Part shown: positions 1 through 10,329 of the stretch, piece after piece | How the letters are laid out: the number at the start of each line of letters is the position of its first letter | How positions within the stretch are numbered: position 1 is the first letter of the stretch | Program-made: the position numbers and the translations under genes | DNA from: Erythrophleum ivorense | Lineage: Eukaryota; Streptophyta; Magnoliopsida; Fabales; Fabaceae | Length of the DNA stretch: 64,000 bases | Direction: 5' to 3' | Assembly (NCBI GenBank): GCA_026724425.1 | Contig: JAIUCV010000009.1 | Span: 17,247,294 to 17,311,293 of the forward strand | Notes under the pieces: model-generated | Databases searched by the model: none | What the model was told of the DNA's origin: nothing | The model's input: the letters and a program-made list of their open reading frames with translations, nothing else

Positions 1-38
1 AAATGATAGGAAGTAAACTAGAAATATATGGTGTTACA
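1..38 (+). repeat. 3' end of the A1 5' LTR
   Basis: Ends in TATGGTGTTACA and is followed after 5 bases by the primer binding site. It matches 7918-7955 at 35 of 38 bases. The rest of this LTR lies left of the window. Confidence 0.85.
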
Positions 39-43
39 TTTTA

Positions 44-55
44 TGGTATCAGAGC
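44..55 (+). promoter_or_regulatory. Primer binding site, initiator Met tRNA
   Basis: TGGTATCAGAGC is the standard plant LTR-retrotransposon primer site, complementary to the 3' end of initiator methionine tRNA. It lies 5 bases after the LTR end. Confidence 0.9.
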
Positions 56-187
56 AAGGGTTTAGGCACTTTTGCTTAACATTTGATTCTTGGATGGCAT
101 ATTTGGCCTGTTTTCGGGTGGAATATCTATGTATGTGTGTTAAAATTATGTTGTGGGCTAAAGGCTGTGGTTTTTCTTTCAGTAAAG

Positions 188-1359
188 ATGGTCAAGACTC
201 AAAGAGGCTGAGGCTGAGGCAGACCACCTCGAGAACCCAAGGTTGAGTCTAAGGATCCAGTGTAGGCTATAAAGGAGCGAGTTGAATAGTTTGAGAACAT
301 CATAGCCCAGCAACACTATATGATCTAGCAGCAGCATGAGATGATTATGCAGCTGCAGGGAGCCTTGGCTAGGCAAGAAGAAGCCAGGAGAGAGGCCCCT
401 CCGCCGCCTCCACCTCAGTCATCCACCTTCGGTGCACCCCAGCCTTCCACTTCCGATGCTCCACCCCCACCTCCTCAGGAACCAGCTCAGGCTCTACCAT
501 CTATTCAAAAATAATTGAATCAATTCAGAAAGAACAACCCGCCTGTGTTTAACAGAGAGCTAGATGCAGACAAGGCAGAGGCCTGGGTGAGGGAGATAGA
601 GAAAATCTTCATAATGGTGGATTGCACCTCAGAACAAAAAGTTCAACTAGCTACTTTCATGTTACAAAAAGAAGTTGATAATTGGTGGCTCAGTGCAAGG
701 CCCTTAATGGAGGCTAGGAATTTACAGATGACTTGGGAAAACTTCTTAGTACAATTTTATGAGAAGTATTTCCCTAGTTCTGTGAGGAAACAAAAAGAGG
801 TGCAATTTATGGGATTGAAGCAGACAGATGACATGACTGTAGACCAATACATGGCAGGATTTATAGAATTGTCTCGGTATTCTTCGTACCTTCAGAGGTA
901 TGATGATGAGCCCTGGAGGTGTGAACAGTTTGAGCTCAGGTTGAAACCCCAGGTCATAGATAGAGTGACTCCACACAGAATCCGAAACTTCAATGTTATC
1001 GTGGAGATCAGTAGGGTAATCGAGAATAATTTGAGAGAGATTATGCCTACTATTATGGCATCTGGACAGAGGGGACCCTGGAGTTAAAGAGACTGAGACC
1101 AGAGGAAGGAACCAGTTTCGCACCTTTTAGCAAAAAGAAGAGCAAGGTGCCGTGGAACAGGAGGCCACCAAAAGGAAAGAAGGTACAGCCCCCGAGGACT
1201 CAGTCATCCATTGCCCCACAATCTACAGTGATTTGCTACAAGTGTGGGAAGCAAGGGCATATTGCCAGAAACTGCTCTCAGGCATATTCAGCGCCTCCGC
1301 TTAGACCGCCTCCTCCTAGGCCACAGACCCAGGGCAGGGTGTTTGCCCTTTCTCAGTAG
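188..1359 (+). pseudogene. A1 gag (capsid/nucleocapsid), broken
   Basis: Gag packages element RNA into cytoplasmic virus-like particles. An ATG at 188 opens the frame that continues through 1087. The start carries TGA codons in a Gly-Arg stretch (209, 215) and several TAG codons where CAG would be expected, then a proline-rich linker near 400-480. The capsid-like core runs about 515-1080 (clean for 190 codons) with the usual plant gypsy features: AEAWVREIEKIF near the start, WENF followed by FYEKYFP, and ELSRYSSYLQR. After a stop at 1085 and a frameshift, one zinc knuckle CX2CX4HX4C is intact at 1234-1275. A TAG at 1357 separates it from protease, in the same frame as pol, so gag and pol were probably one reading frame. 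Confidence 0.85.
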
Positions 1360-4090
1360 GAGGCTAGTGCGTCTCCCAGTCTTATTCGAGGTACGCTTAT
1401 AGTGAACGATTTTCCTGTGATTGCTATGTTTGATTTGGGTGCTAGTCACTGCTTAAGATTGTGTATAGATTATAGAGAATTGAATAAGGTTACCATCAAG
1501 AATAAGTATCCTCTCCCTAGGATAGATGACTTGTTAGATCAGTTGGCTGGGGCATCTGTCTTTTCCAAAATAGACCATAGATCTGGATATCACCAATTGA
1601 GGGTGAGAGCTGAAGACGTCCTAAAGATGGCCTTCAGGACTAGATATGGGCATTATGAGTTCCTTGTAATGCCATTTGGGTTAACAAATGCACCTGCGGT
1701 ATTCATGGACTACATGAACATGGTCTTTAGACCGTATCTAGATAAATTTGTTATGGTCTTAATTGATGATATCCTAGTGTACTCTAGATCTTTTGAGGAG
1801 CATGAGAGACATCTAAGATTAGCCCTAGAGACTCTGAGAGATAAAAGATTATATGCCAAACTGAGTAAATGTGAGTTTTGGCTAACTGAGGTAAAATTCT
1901 TAGGTCATGTGATCTTACGAGACGGGGTTGCAGTAGATCCCCATAAAGTTGAGGCTGTGTTACAATGGGATAGACCTAGGACCATCACCGAGGTTAGGAG
2001 TTTCCTTGGTTTGGTAGGATATTACCAACGATTCATTCAGGGCTTTTCTCAGATGGCCTTGCCACTTATGAGGCTGACTCGAAAGGATACACCCTTTGTG
2101 TGGGATGAGAATGTGAGAGGAGTTTCCAAGAGTTGAAACTCCGATTGACCACTGCCCCTGTGCTAGTCATTCCTGACCCTAGTTTACCAGTAGTGGTATA
2201 TAGTGATGCCTCGAGGAAAGGGTTAGGATGTGTATTGATGCAGCAGGGTAGGGTAGTGGCATATGCCTCTAGGCAGCTGAGGCCTCATGAGGAGAATTAT
2301 CCCACACATGACCTAGAGTTAGCCGCAGTAGTGTTTGCTCTTAAGATTTAGAGGCACTATTTGTATGGTGCGACTATAGAGATCTATAGTGACCACAAAA
2401 GTCTGAAATACCTATTCGATAGAAGGAACTCAATATGAGACAAAGGAGATGGATGGAGTTCCTGAAAGATTATGATTATGTATTGAAATACCATCCGAGG
2501 AAGGCCAATGTGGTGGCCAATGCCCTGAGTAGGAAATCCATCCATGTTGCCCATATGATGATCATAGAGCAAGAGCTCCTAGAACAATTTAGCAATTTGA
2601 ACCTCTCTTGCCATCATGTATCGGGTAGACTATTTTTGAGTGAGACTAGGATTGAGAATGAGTTAAGAGTCCAGATCTTAGATGCCCAGAGAGAGGATGA
2701 ATTCTTAAGACAGATTAAGAGCAAAATCTCCCACGGTAGGACCTTAGATTTCGGGCTATCTGAGGACAGTGTGATAGTATACCGAGATAGAATTTGTGTG
2801 CCTAGTAGTAATGAATTGAGAGAGAAAATTCTAGACGAGACACACAAGAGTAAATATACTATCCACTCAGGTGCCACCAAGATGTATCAGGATCTAAAAA
2901 GAATCTTCTGGTGGCCAAGAATAAAGAATGACGTCACAGATTACGTGACGAAATGTTTAGTGTACCAGATGGTTAAGATAGAACACTAGAGACTAGCTGG
3001 GTTGTTGCAACCCCTAGATATTCCTGAGTGGAAATGGGAAAGTATAGCTATGGATTTCGTCATGGGGTTACCCAGGACATCCTCTGGACACGATGCTATC
3101 TGGGTAGTTGTGGATAGATTGACAAAGTTTGCACATTTCTTAGCGATTAGGGCTATTTACTCATTGGATAGATTAGCCCAGTTATATATACGTGAGATAG
3201 TGTGACTTCATGGAGTACCCAATAGCATTGTATCAGATAGAGACCCCAGGTTTACATCGAACTTCTGGAGGTCGTTACAGCATGCCTTAGGGACTAAGTT
3301 GCGATTTAGCACTGCTTATCACCCCCAAACTGATGGTCAGACTGAAAGGACCATCCAGACCTTAGAGGACATGCTGAGGGCATGTGTGTTAGAGACGAGG
3401 GGTAACTGGGATGCATATCTGCCATTAGTTGAATTTGCATACAATAACAGTTATCATTCTAGTATTCAAATGGCCCCTTATGAGGCTCTCTATAGGAGAA
3501 AGTGTAGATCTCCATTATGTTGGGTTAAGCTAGGTGAGAGGAGCTTAATAGGGCCTAAGATAGTTGACCAGACTACCCAGCAGATAGAATTGATTTGGAA
3601 AAAACTCCTTACGGCTCAGAGTAGGCAGAAAAGTTATGTCGATCAGAGAAGAAGGCTGTTAGAGTTTAAGATTGGAGACCATGTATTCATCCGAGTGTCT
3701 CCAGTGACTGGGGTAGGTCAGTCTATGAGGGTAAAAAAGCTCAGTCTTAGGTATATTGGTTTATTTGAAATTCTTAAAAAATTTAGACCCGTGGCCTACC
3801 GGATAGCCCTACCTCTAAACCTAGCCCAAATCCATAATGTTTTTCACATCTCCCAATTGAAGAAGTACTTACCAGACCCCTCACATGTCATAGAATATGA
3901 GCATATTCAATTGCAGGAAAATCTTTCCTATATAGTAAGGCCAGAGAGGATTGTGGATGCCAAGTTAAAACAACTGAGAAACAAAAGCATCCCTCTGGTG
4001 AAGGTGGTCTGGAAGGGCCCGACGTCTGAGGAAGCTACCTGGGAACTAGAAGATGACATGAAACGGAAGTATCCAGAGCTATTTCCCTGA
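1360..4090 (+). pseudogene. A1 pol: protease remnant, RT, RNase H, integrase, chromodomain; broken
   Basis: Protease is only a stub, with DLG where the catalytic DSG/DTG belongs (about 1430), and joins straight to RT at about 1455. RT has FLVMPFGLTNAPAVF and the catalytic Asp pair at 1765-1770 (LIDDILVYS). A frameshift near 2112 precedes RNase H (VVVYSDASRKGLG, then THDLELAAVVFAL). A TAG at 2349 replaces an expected Trp and a further frameshift follows near 2420. From 2435 to 4090 one frame remains, with only TAG at 2987 and TGA at 3203. Integrase has zinc-finger His-His-Cys, but the last Cys is Tyr (2963). The D, D-35-E triad is present at 3053, 3236 and 3344. The C terminus (about 3985-4087) is chromodomain-like, with VKVVWKG and EEATWELE. 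Chromodomains of this class are known to steer insertion toward heterochromatin. Confidence 0.88.
1430..1460 (+). other. Protease-to-RT deletion junction in A1
   Basis: The frame passes directly from the protease active-site region (ending GASH) to RT (LRLCIDYRELNK). In copy A4 the same landmarks are about 680 bases apart (roughly 62010 to 62690), carrying the rest of protease and the RT N-terminus. The deletion keeps the frame. Confidence 0.8.
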
Positions 4091-4127
4091 GGTACATATT
4101 TAAATTTCGAGGACGAAATTTATTTTC

Positions 4128-4140
4128 AGAGGGGTCGAAA
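4128..4140 (+). promoter_or_regulatory. Polypurine tract of A1
   Basis: AGAGGGGTCGAAA lies directly before the LTR start TGTAACGTCC at 4141 and follows the stop of pol by about 40 bases. It primes plus-strand DNA synthesis. The TC inside it interrupts the purine run. Confidence 0.75.
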
Positions 4141-5070
4141 TGTAACGTCCGGTACGTTGTACAATCACCGGAACGGGCAGGTTTGAAAAGCAAGTCCTCT
4201 GAGATGAGTGATTCAAGGCTAAATAAAATTTGAATAAAATTTTAAATAATAGAAAACAAGGATTTGAGCCTTGAGTTGCCAAAAAACCGGGGTCGGAGTG
4301 ATTTAAAAAATTTGCCGAAATGCCAGTGGCATTTTCGTACATAAATGCAATTTTAGAAAAACACTTAGGAGGGCTTTTTAAATGGAAATTTTAAGTTGCC
4401 TAGGATTCTCAGAGGCCCCAAAAACCATGGGAAGCCCCGGGACCGGTAAAGCCCCTCTGGTGTACGCTCTCCGACGTTAGTTGGCCTAAACTTTGACCTG
4501 TTCGTTCGGAAAGGTTTTAGCTCCGATTTGAGTGATTCCAAAGGTATTTTATTAAATTGGAAATCTAAATTTTATGATGGAAAATATGGTTCTAAAAAAG
4601 GAGATAAAACGAAGCCAAATCGGAAATGCCATTATGGAAGGGCAAAAATGGGAACAAAGTGCACAAAAGAAGCTTCCAAACTCCCTTTTTAAGTCACGTT
4701 CAGCTCCCCCCTCTCTAAACTGACTTTCTTCTACCCAAAACTCAAAAATGGAGCTGCTGTCTTAGGCGCACAAAGGGAGGAAATTTTGGAGGAAGAAAAG
4801 CCAAAGAAAGGGTGAGAAAGTGTAAGATTTTCATGCTCTTTCCTCTTGAAACTTCATCTTCCCCTTCTTGCTTCATCTTTCCATGGTTTTAATGTAACTT
4901 TTGGTGCTGATTTAAGTCCAGATCAGAGGAGGGAAATTCGAAATTTAAGGAGGAGAAAGAGGGAAGAGGAAGGGCTCTTGAAGGAAGCTTGATTGCAAGG
5001 TAGTTTCTCTCCCTTTGATGCTTCTTTTTCTCCTTCTCCTCTTCCATGGTAGGATGTCTCAAACAGAACC

Positions 5071-5433
5071 ATGAAGAGGGAAGACTTTCTATTTTATAAT
5101 CCAAAAGAGTCCATCAAACTAAGCCATGGGAAGATGGATTATACTAAAGAAATGCATGAAAAACTAGTAAAACTCAAGTTGGAAAAGTATACGGTGCTTG
5201 ATTATAAGTTAAAATCTGGGTTGATTCAAGACTTCCCCATCATATGTGACTGTTTGTTTGAGTTTCTAAGACTCCTTGGGAGCCTCCTTAGTGCTCCATC
5301 CATTAAGGAAAAATCCCAAACTCCATGGGTCTTTAATGGAAGCATAACTAGGTCAAGACCCTTAGAGATAGCTAGGGAATGTTTTAAATGGTTCCAAGCT
5401 TGGTTTGGGACTTTATATGATAAAAGAAGATAG
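5071..5433 (+). CDS. Open frame inside LTR, 120 codons, function unknown
   Basis: I do not recognise this protein and it may be chance. It is mostly hydrophilic with Lys/Glu-rich N-terminal residues and a hydrophobic patch FEFLRLLGSLLSAPSIKEK. The same region in other family A LTRs shows related words in the sense frame: the complement of 55787-55975 has FLKFLRPLETSPYASPIKK, and 30045-30110 has RECFKFF against RECFKWF here. The other copies are interrupted. There is no initiation context or domain to support a gene. Confidence 0.2.
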   Translation: MKREDFLFYNPKESIKLSHGKMDYTKEMHEKLVKLKLEKYTVLDYKLKSGLIQDFPIICDCLFEFLRLLGSLLSAPSIKEKSQTPWVFNGSITRSRPLEIARECFKWFQAWFGTLYDKRR

Positions 5434-5995
5434 GAGAAACCCTTGGAAAAAATTTAGAAGCCTTAGGTTTGGAGATGAGGCAATGGCTTTCATAATGTAA
5501 CCTTATGAAGCAACATGGACCTAGGTTTGTGAAAGTGAGTGTGTGATGGCTTCAAGGACCTTTAATGAGGTCAAAAGGTCTAAATATGGTAAGAGAATGG
5601 AACCAAGAATGTTAATTATGATAGTTGCTTCATTAGGTCCTTAATGGAACCATATTGTGACAAATAGACCAAAGTGTAGTCTTAAGAGTGAATTGGATGT
5701 CATAATTTATTCCAAGAGTATAATTTAGTGTTGTTTATTGTGAATAGGCCAAAGAAATCCAACCCCACCTCCTTGTGTTTGTGGAACCAAAAAGGAGAAG
5801 AAACAAGCAAAGTAAAGCTTGAATTTGCACCAAGGTAGCTCACCACCTTTTCTTGTTGCATATGGTGTCATTGTGTGCTTGCGTGTATGTTTATATGTTT
5901 GAGACATGCCACTTGATGCTATGTTGCTATTTTGGTACCAATATGCTTTCTTGAATGCCTTTGAATGGTGGAAATGGCTCATAAGGGTGGGGTAG

Positions 5996-6175
5996 TGCCA
6001 AAAGTCCCTTAATGTGGGTGAAGAGATGCCAAAAGTCTCATGGCATGGGTGAGACAAGGCTAAAAGTCCCTTGGACGGGTGAGACTAAGTCAAAAGTCCC
6101 AAAAACCAAGAGTGAGGCAATCCAAAAGTCCTAGAAATGGGGTGAGACCAAACCAAAAGTCCCTATAGAGCTCAT
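5996..6175 (+). repeat. 31 bp minisatellite, six units, in A1 3' LTR
   Basis: The word AAAAGTC/AAAAGTCC recurs at 6000, 6031, 6062, 6092, 6124 and 6155 (spacings 31, 31, 30, 32, 31), each linked by a GGGTGAGAC-like word. The A2 LTR has the same array at 30694-30851 (32, 31, 30, 33, 31), as does the 46405-48567 fragment near 46990-47180. Inverted LTRs carry it in complement (for example 18840-19050). Confidence 0.85.
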
Positions 6176-6799
6176 TCTTATGCTTGACATGAGTTTGTGA
6201 CACAAAAATGTGAAAGATGAATGCTTCATGGATTGGTTGATTGCATACTTGTACGTTTGACATGTTATATGCCTTGAAAATGTGCTTGAATAGGTGTATG
6301 AGCTATTGAGATTCAATGAATATCACCCCCTCCTTTCTCTCATCTCATATGATCTAGGTGGAGTTCAAGATCCAAAGGATGGAAGCCAAGGAGCTTAAAT
6401 CTCCATCTTTTAGCAAATCTTTCTATTTTGATGTACTATGATGACTAGAATGTAAAAGTAGATATGTAAATGTTATTTTTGAGCCATGACACTTTGAACA
6501 AGTGTAAAACTATGTAAAGTTAGTGTATATATCAAGAATAGAGTTTAATGAATAAAATTATGTATTTTGACCACTTGGGAGCCCACTTGTGTATGTATGT
6601 TCATGGAAGTGATATGGTGAATTTGAGTTGCATGAGGGTTCAGACCTTATGAGGGACTTATTTATGCTATATTTATCCTTTCTAAGTTTCTCAAATGTGT
6701 GTGGAACAACGGATGGCTCATGTGAACCAAATTTGCTTCTTGTTGGGACTAAAATTGTCATAAACTTGAGCTATGACAAAGTCTGACCAAATGACCTCT

Positions 6800-7750
6800 T
6801 CTTGACTTGAAATTTTGTATGAAACTAGATCTTGCCTAGAGCGTTTTGGGAAGCTAAAGATCATATCATTTGATTGTCTGTGGAATTTTCTAGGATTTTT
6901 CAAAGTTGGTATCAGAATTTCGGATTTGTACCAGTACTGTTTATTTGGTTAGTTTTGAAATTATGTCATCCGAGGGACAAACGTGGTCCAATGGCTACCA
7001 AATTTTATAGTTAGAAACTAAGAATTCACAGTGACTTGTAGCAACTAGAAGCACCTCATTTGGAGGTCTGAGCTGAGAGATATGAATTTTTGAATTTCTG
7101 GGACAGTAGTAGTAGCATAGCACTACCTAAGTCACTGTTCCATTGAATTTGGGTAGCTAAACGTGCTTTCTATGATCTGAATCTATTTTTACCATAAATT
7201 TAACATTCATAGATTTCCAAATTGGTATTATTTGCATGTATTGTATTTTTTTGAAATTAATTGGACATTTTCGAAGTTCATAGCAGACACTTGCATCAGT
7301 ACCAGTAGCTGTCCGAACCTTTACCCATTTTCGCGTGTCAAACGCTTTCTGTGTTATGTTTCATGGCCTGGAAATATTTTTGGCATAAATTAGACATGTT
7401 TATATTTCCATAATGGCCAATAATGAATATTTCAATTTTTTTAGAATTAGTTACGAATTTTGAAACTTCCTCTCAGTAAACTGAACCAGTGACCCAGACA
7501 GCAGCAACCCCAGTAGCTTTTCGGATGTCAAATGTTTTCCCTTAATGATTCATGAGCTGAAATTATTTTTTAACATGGGGTGGACATCCAGAGCCTTCTG
7601 GAATGGTAAATTTTGTTGGGTTTCAAATTTTGTGGATTTAGTTATGAATTTCCAAACTCGTGATAGAAAAACTAAAATTCTGGCCGAAAATAATAGTGTG
7701 AGTTTGATGCTCCCCTTTGACTTCCACGAGTTGTGGGCCAACTTTGGTGA
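6800..7750 (+). repeat. About 188 bp tandem array, five diverged units, in A1 3' LTR
   Basis: A landmark with the sense AATTTTCAAAGTT recurs at 6901, 7091, 7272, 7461 and 7652 (spacings 190, 181, 189, 191). Each unit also carries a CAGTA-CTGTCC-like stretch, a word like TTCATGGCCTGAAATATTTTT, and a word like GACATCCATAGATTTCCAAAATGG. Units are strongly diverged, so the array is seen only by aligning landmarks. Copy A2 shows four landmarks (31576, 31766, 31945, 32137). The inverted LTR at 17092 also shows four (17528, 17718, 17899, 18088). Confidence 0.8.
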
Positions 7751-7960
7751 TACAAATGAGTTGTATGTATGTAATTAAATATGAGAATGTGATTTATAAA
7801 CTCATATGGTCCGTGTGACACTGAATGAAATTTTCATACGCTACGTAACTCGAAATAAGGCATTATTTTAATGCCATCTTCCATTCCCTTTTGTGCAATT
7901 GATCATGGGAAACTTAGAAATGATAAGAAGCAAGCTAGAAATATATGGTGTTACAAATTT

Positions 7961-9793
7961 TTCTATGGGTTTAGAGGGAGGAGAAGGAATAAGAATCCAT
8001 ATCCAGCTCCTTCATTCATATCCATGCACACGCGGGCTGCACGAGACCAGTAACTGAAGGAGTTTTTAAGCAGAAACAGAGGAAAGCTCAAGTTGTGAGT
8101 CCAAGATGCAGTCTAGGTTTAGAATAATATAGCAGCTCATCACACCATGAAAAGCCACGCTATAAACACATAAGCAGCAGGGAAGCAACATAGCCACGTG
8201 AGACTTGAGAAGAAGCGTAAGCTGGAGCTTAAAGAAGAGGCAGCTCGTGTGAAAAGAAGAAACTTTCACATGGGAAGCAAATGAAGAAGAAGCAAGTAAG
8301 TAGGTGAGAATGAAGAGAAGATTACATGGAGTAACAAATGAAAGAGAAGTCCACGTAAAGTGAAGCCATGAGCTGGAGAGGTTAAAACACGTAAGAAAAA
8401 TGCAGCACGTGGCATGTGAAAAGGAAAATGGAAGAACAAATACTCAACTGGGAATGATAGAAGCAAAGCCATGTAATTATTAAAGAGGAGAAGCACGTGA
8501 GGGATTAAAAATAATACACTTGGATAGCATCCCATCCATTGATTCAACAGAGATCATCTCTTCCATTCGTCCAAAGACAATTCAGCATTCCAACCACTAT
8601 TAATGTATTAATCGACATCATATCAATCCACACCATTCCATGGAATAAAAGCCACACATCTTCACTTACTTTTGGCTAAGGATTTAAGAAAAGGATGATC
8701 CACACATCATCATTAAAAATCCATGTGAGAAGTACATGAAAGGGAGAGGGAATTAGCTTATGCAGAATGCTATGAAGGGCAACCATATATCGTCATTCAC
8801 ATAAATTCCATTCATCGAATAAAAATAACATTCCATTCACAAATCAAGAGACCCACATTCACAAATCAAGAGACCCACATTCACACTCCTTCTGGCGTAG
8901 CCTCTCATCCTCCATTCTTATTCCATCTCCACCTCCATTTTATGAGAGCTTGATTCACCTTTATGGCTAGCTAGGAGGACAACCTTGGAAAAGCTTGAAT
9001 CCATGGAGATAAATGAATTTTGGCTAAGATTTTCTTATTTTTCTAGCACTCTTCTTCTTTTATATTATCTTGGTTAAGATTGTATTTGATTGGGAATATG
9101 TGTTGTCTATAGTTAGTAGCTGGTTAGACACTAATTAGGATACTTTTTGTTGATTAATTGATTGATTAGATACTGAATTTTTCAATTTCCTACAATTATC
9201 CATGTATGCAGTCAAGGTGTTTGATGAAATGCATGTGAGAGATTGAGTGTTTGAATGTCTAATTTGAGGGTTCCTTGGAGTTTAATTAGTTAATTCAATA
9301 TCCTAAGGTGAAAATTTAGAGGCTAATTATTTGATTAATCACTCATCTAAATGTTTAAAGATCTTAATCACAAGATTAGTAATTTAATGGGAGTTGAGGT
9401 ATCAATTAACATCAAATTACTAGTTTCTTGAATCTTGAGTGGTAATTCAAGATCCCTTGCCAATGAACACAATTAGGAACTCTTAAACCAAAATTAATCA
9501 TAATTGAATTAGAATAAGGATAGTGGATACCAAGGGATGAATCCAAAGTTAGTCACAAGTCTATCATTCACCCATTAGTTTATGTAATTAGGAACTTTAT
9601 TTCAGTTAATTTTTAGTTAGTTTAATTTGATCAAACCCCCTAAATTAGATAGTTTTAAGATCCTCTAATACTTAGAAAACTCAATTAAACATTGAATTCT
9701 ATTTCTAAGGGAGATGATCTAGGTTGTGCCACTAAATATAAAATTTAATCCAATCTAGTTTTATTTTGAGGGTTGTACGACACGATCCTCTCA
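7961..9793 (+). repeat. D 5' LTR (first part beyond A1, off-window)
   Basis: From about 9040 to 9793 it matches 15200-15949 closely (shared TTGATTAATTGATTAGA-like words, GACACTAATTAGGATAC, and CTTAGAAAAC then TTAAACATTGAATTC). The earlier part shares AAGAAGAAGCAAG and ACGTG-rich words with 14100-14900. It ends CTCTCA just before the primer site. Purine-rich ACGTG words are frequent. No coding sequence is seen. Confidence 0.72.
8834..8877 (+). repeat. 22 bp tandem duplication in D 5' LTR
   Basis: Two identical 22 bp copies (8834-8855 and 8856-8877) beginning CATTCACAAATC, then a partial third CATTCAC. It is not seen in the D 3' LTR at the matching place, so it arose in this LTR. Confidence 0.9.
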
Positions 9794-9798
9794 AAATT

Positions 9799-9817
9799 TG
9801 GCGCCGTTGCCGAGGAC
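9799..9817 (+). promoter_or_regulatory. Primer binding site, tRNA-Asp type
   Basis: TGGCGCCGTTGCCGAGGAC matches the complement of the 3' end of plant tRNA-Asp (GTC), as recalled, apart from A for G after GCCG. This primer is typical of Athila-type and several non-autonomous plant elements. Confidence 0.85.
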
Positions 9818-10329
9818 TTGGATTTTCAATTGTTTGAAAAGGATTTCTAAGTGTTTTTGTTCTATTTTAGCTCTATTTTGGTTTGATTTTTCCCTTATTA
9901 TGAACTTGGATTTTTGTAATTTTAGTGTTATGCGTCAATTGGTCTACTTGTTGGAATTTTTGTTTGAAGCGCCTAGAAAATTCTCAAACTTTGTTTTTCA
10001 AGGTTTTTAGGTGTTTTGAGCAAAAATAATAGCAACACTATTAGGTACACCATTTTTTGCCCAAATTCTAACGTTTGAGGCACTTTTTCTAATTTTTTAG
10101 TATTTTCTCGATTTTTTTAAAGGAATTTTTCAATTTTTTTAGATTTAATTTCTTTATTTTTTGTGAGTTCATTTTGTATGATTAACCTCTATTTTGGAGT
10201 GTTTTTTAGTGTTAGGAAGTTCTTAGCTTCATTGAATTTTACTTTATTAAATTAGAATTAATTTGTTATAATTTGTTAGTGACTTCTCTTGTGCTTAAAT
10301 ATATTGTACTTCTCATATTTTTCATTTAA

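Larger units (their letters stand above)
1..7955 (+). mobile_element. Family A Ty3/gypsy chromovirus copy A1 (Tekay/Del-like), 5' LTR cut by window edge
   Basis: Parts in order: last 38 bases of the 5' LTR, primer site at 44-55, gag pseudogene, pol pseudogene with chromodomain, polypurine tract at 4128-4140, and a complete 3' LTR 4141-7955. The 38 visible bases of the 5' LTR match the end of the 3' LTR at 35 of 38 positions, which fixes both LTR ends. The chromodomain after integrase and the very long LTR point to the Tekay/Del chromoviruses. The copy cannot move by itself because of stops, frameshifts and a protease-RT deletion. The sequence after 7955 resumes element D, so A1 appears to have landed in D's 5' LTR; AATTT at 7956-7960 would be the right-hand target duplication, and the left one is outside the window. 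Confidence 0.9.
4141..7955 (+). repeat. A1 3' LTR, 3815 bp
   Basis: Starts TGTAACGTCC and ends ATGGTGTTACA, with terminal inverted words TGTAAC/GTTACA. It is far longer than most plant LTRs. Inside, in order: about 0.6 kb of unique sequence with a pyrimidine-rich stretch near 4680-4900; a region with an open frame of 120 codons (5071-5433); a six-unit minisatellite of 31 bp (about 5996-6175); a conserved GAGCTATTGAGATTC word near 6298; and a five-unit array of about 188 bp (about 6800-7750). No clear TATA box was seen in this copy, though other copies have one. Confidence 0.88.

Noticed and set aside
44..55. Possible tRNA gene
   Set aside because: The match is only to the 3' end of initiator tRNA, as a primer site; no cloverleaf is present.
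746..1123. 125-codon minus-strand frame opposite gag
   Set aside because: Shadow of the gag coding strand.
5996..6175. Regularly spaced short repeats resembling a CRISPR array
   Set aside because: The whole 31 bp unit drifts, with no conserved repeat separated by unique spacers, it lies in a plant LTR, and no cas genes exist here.
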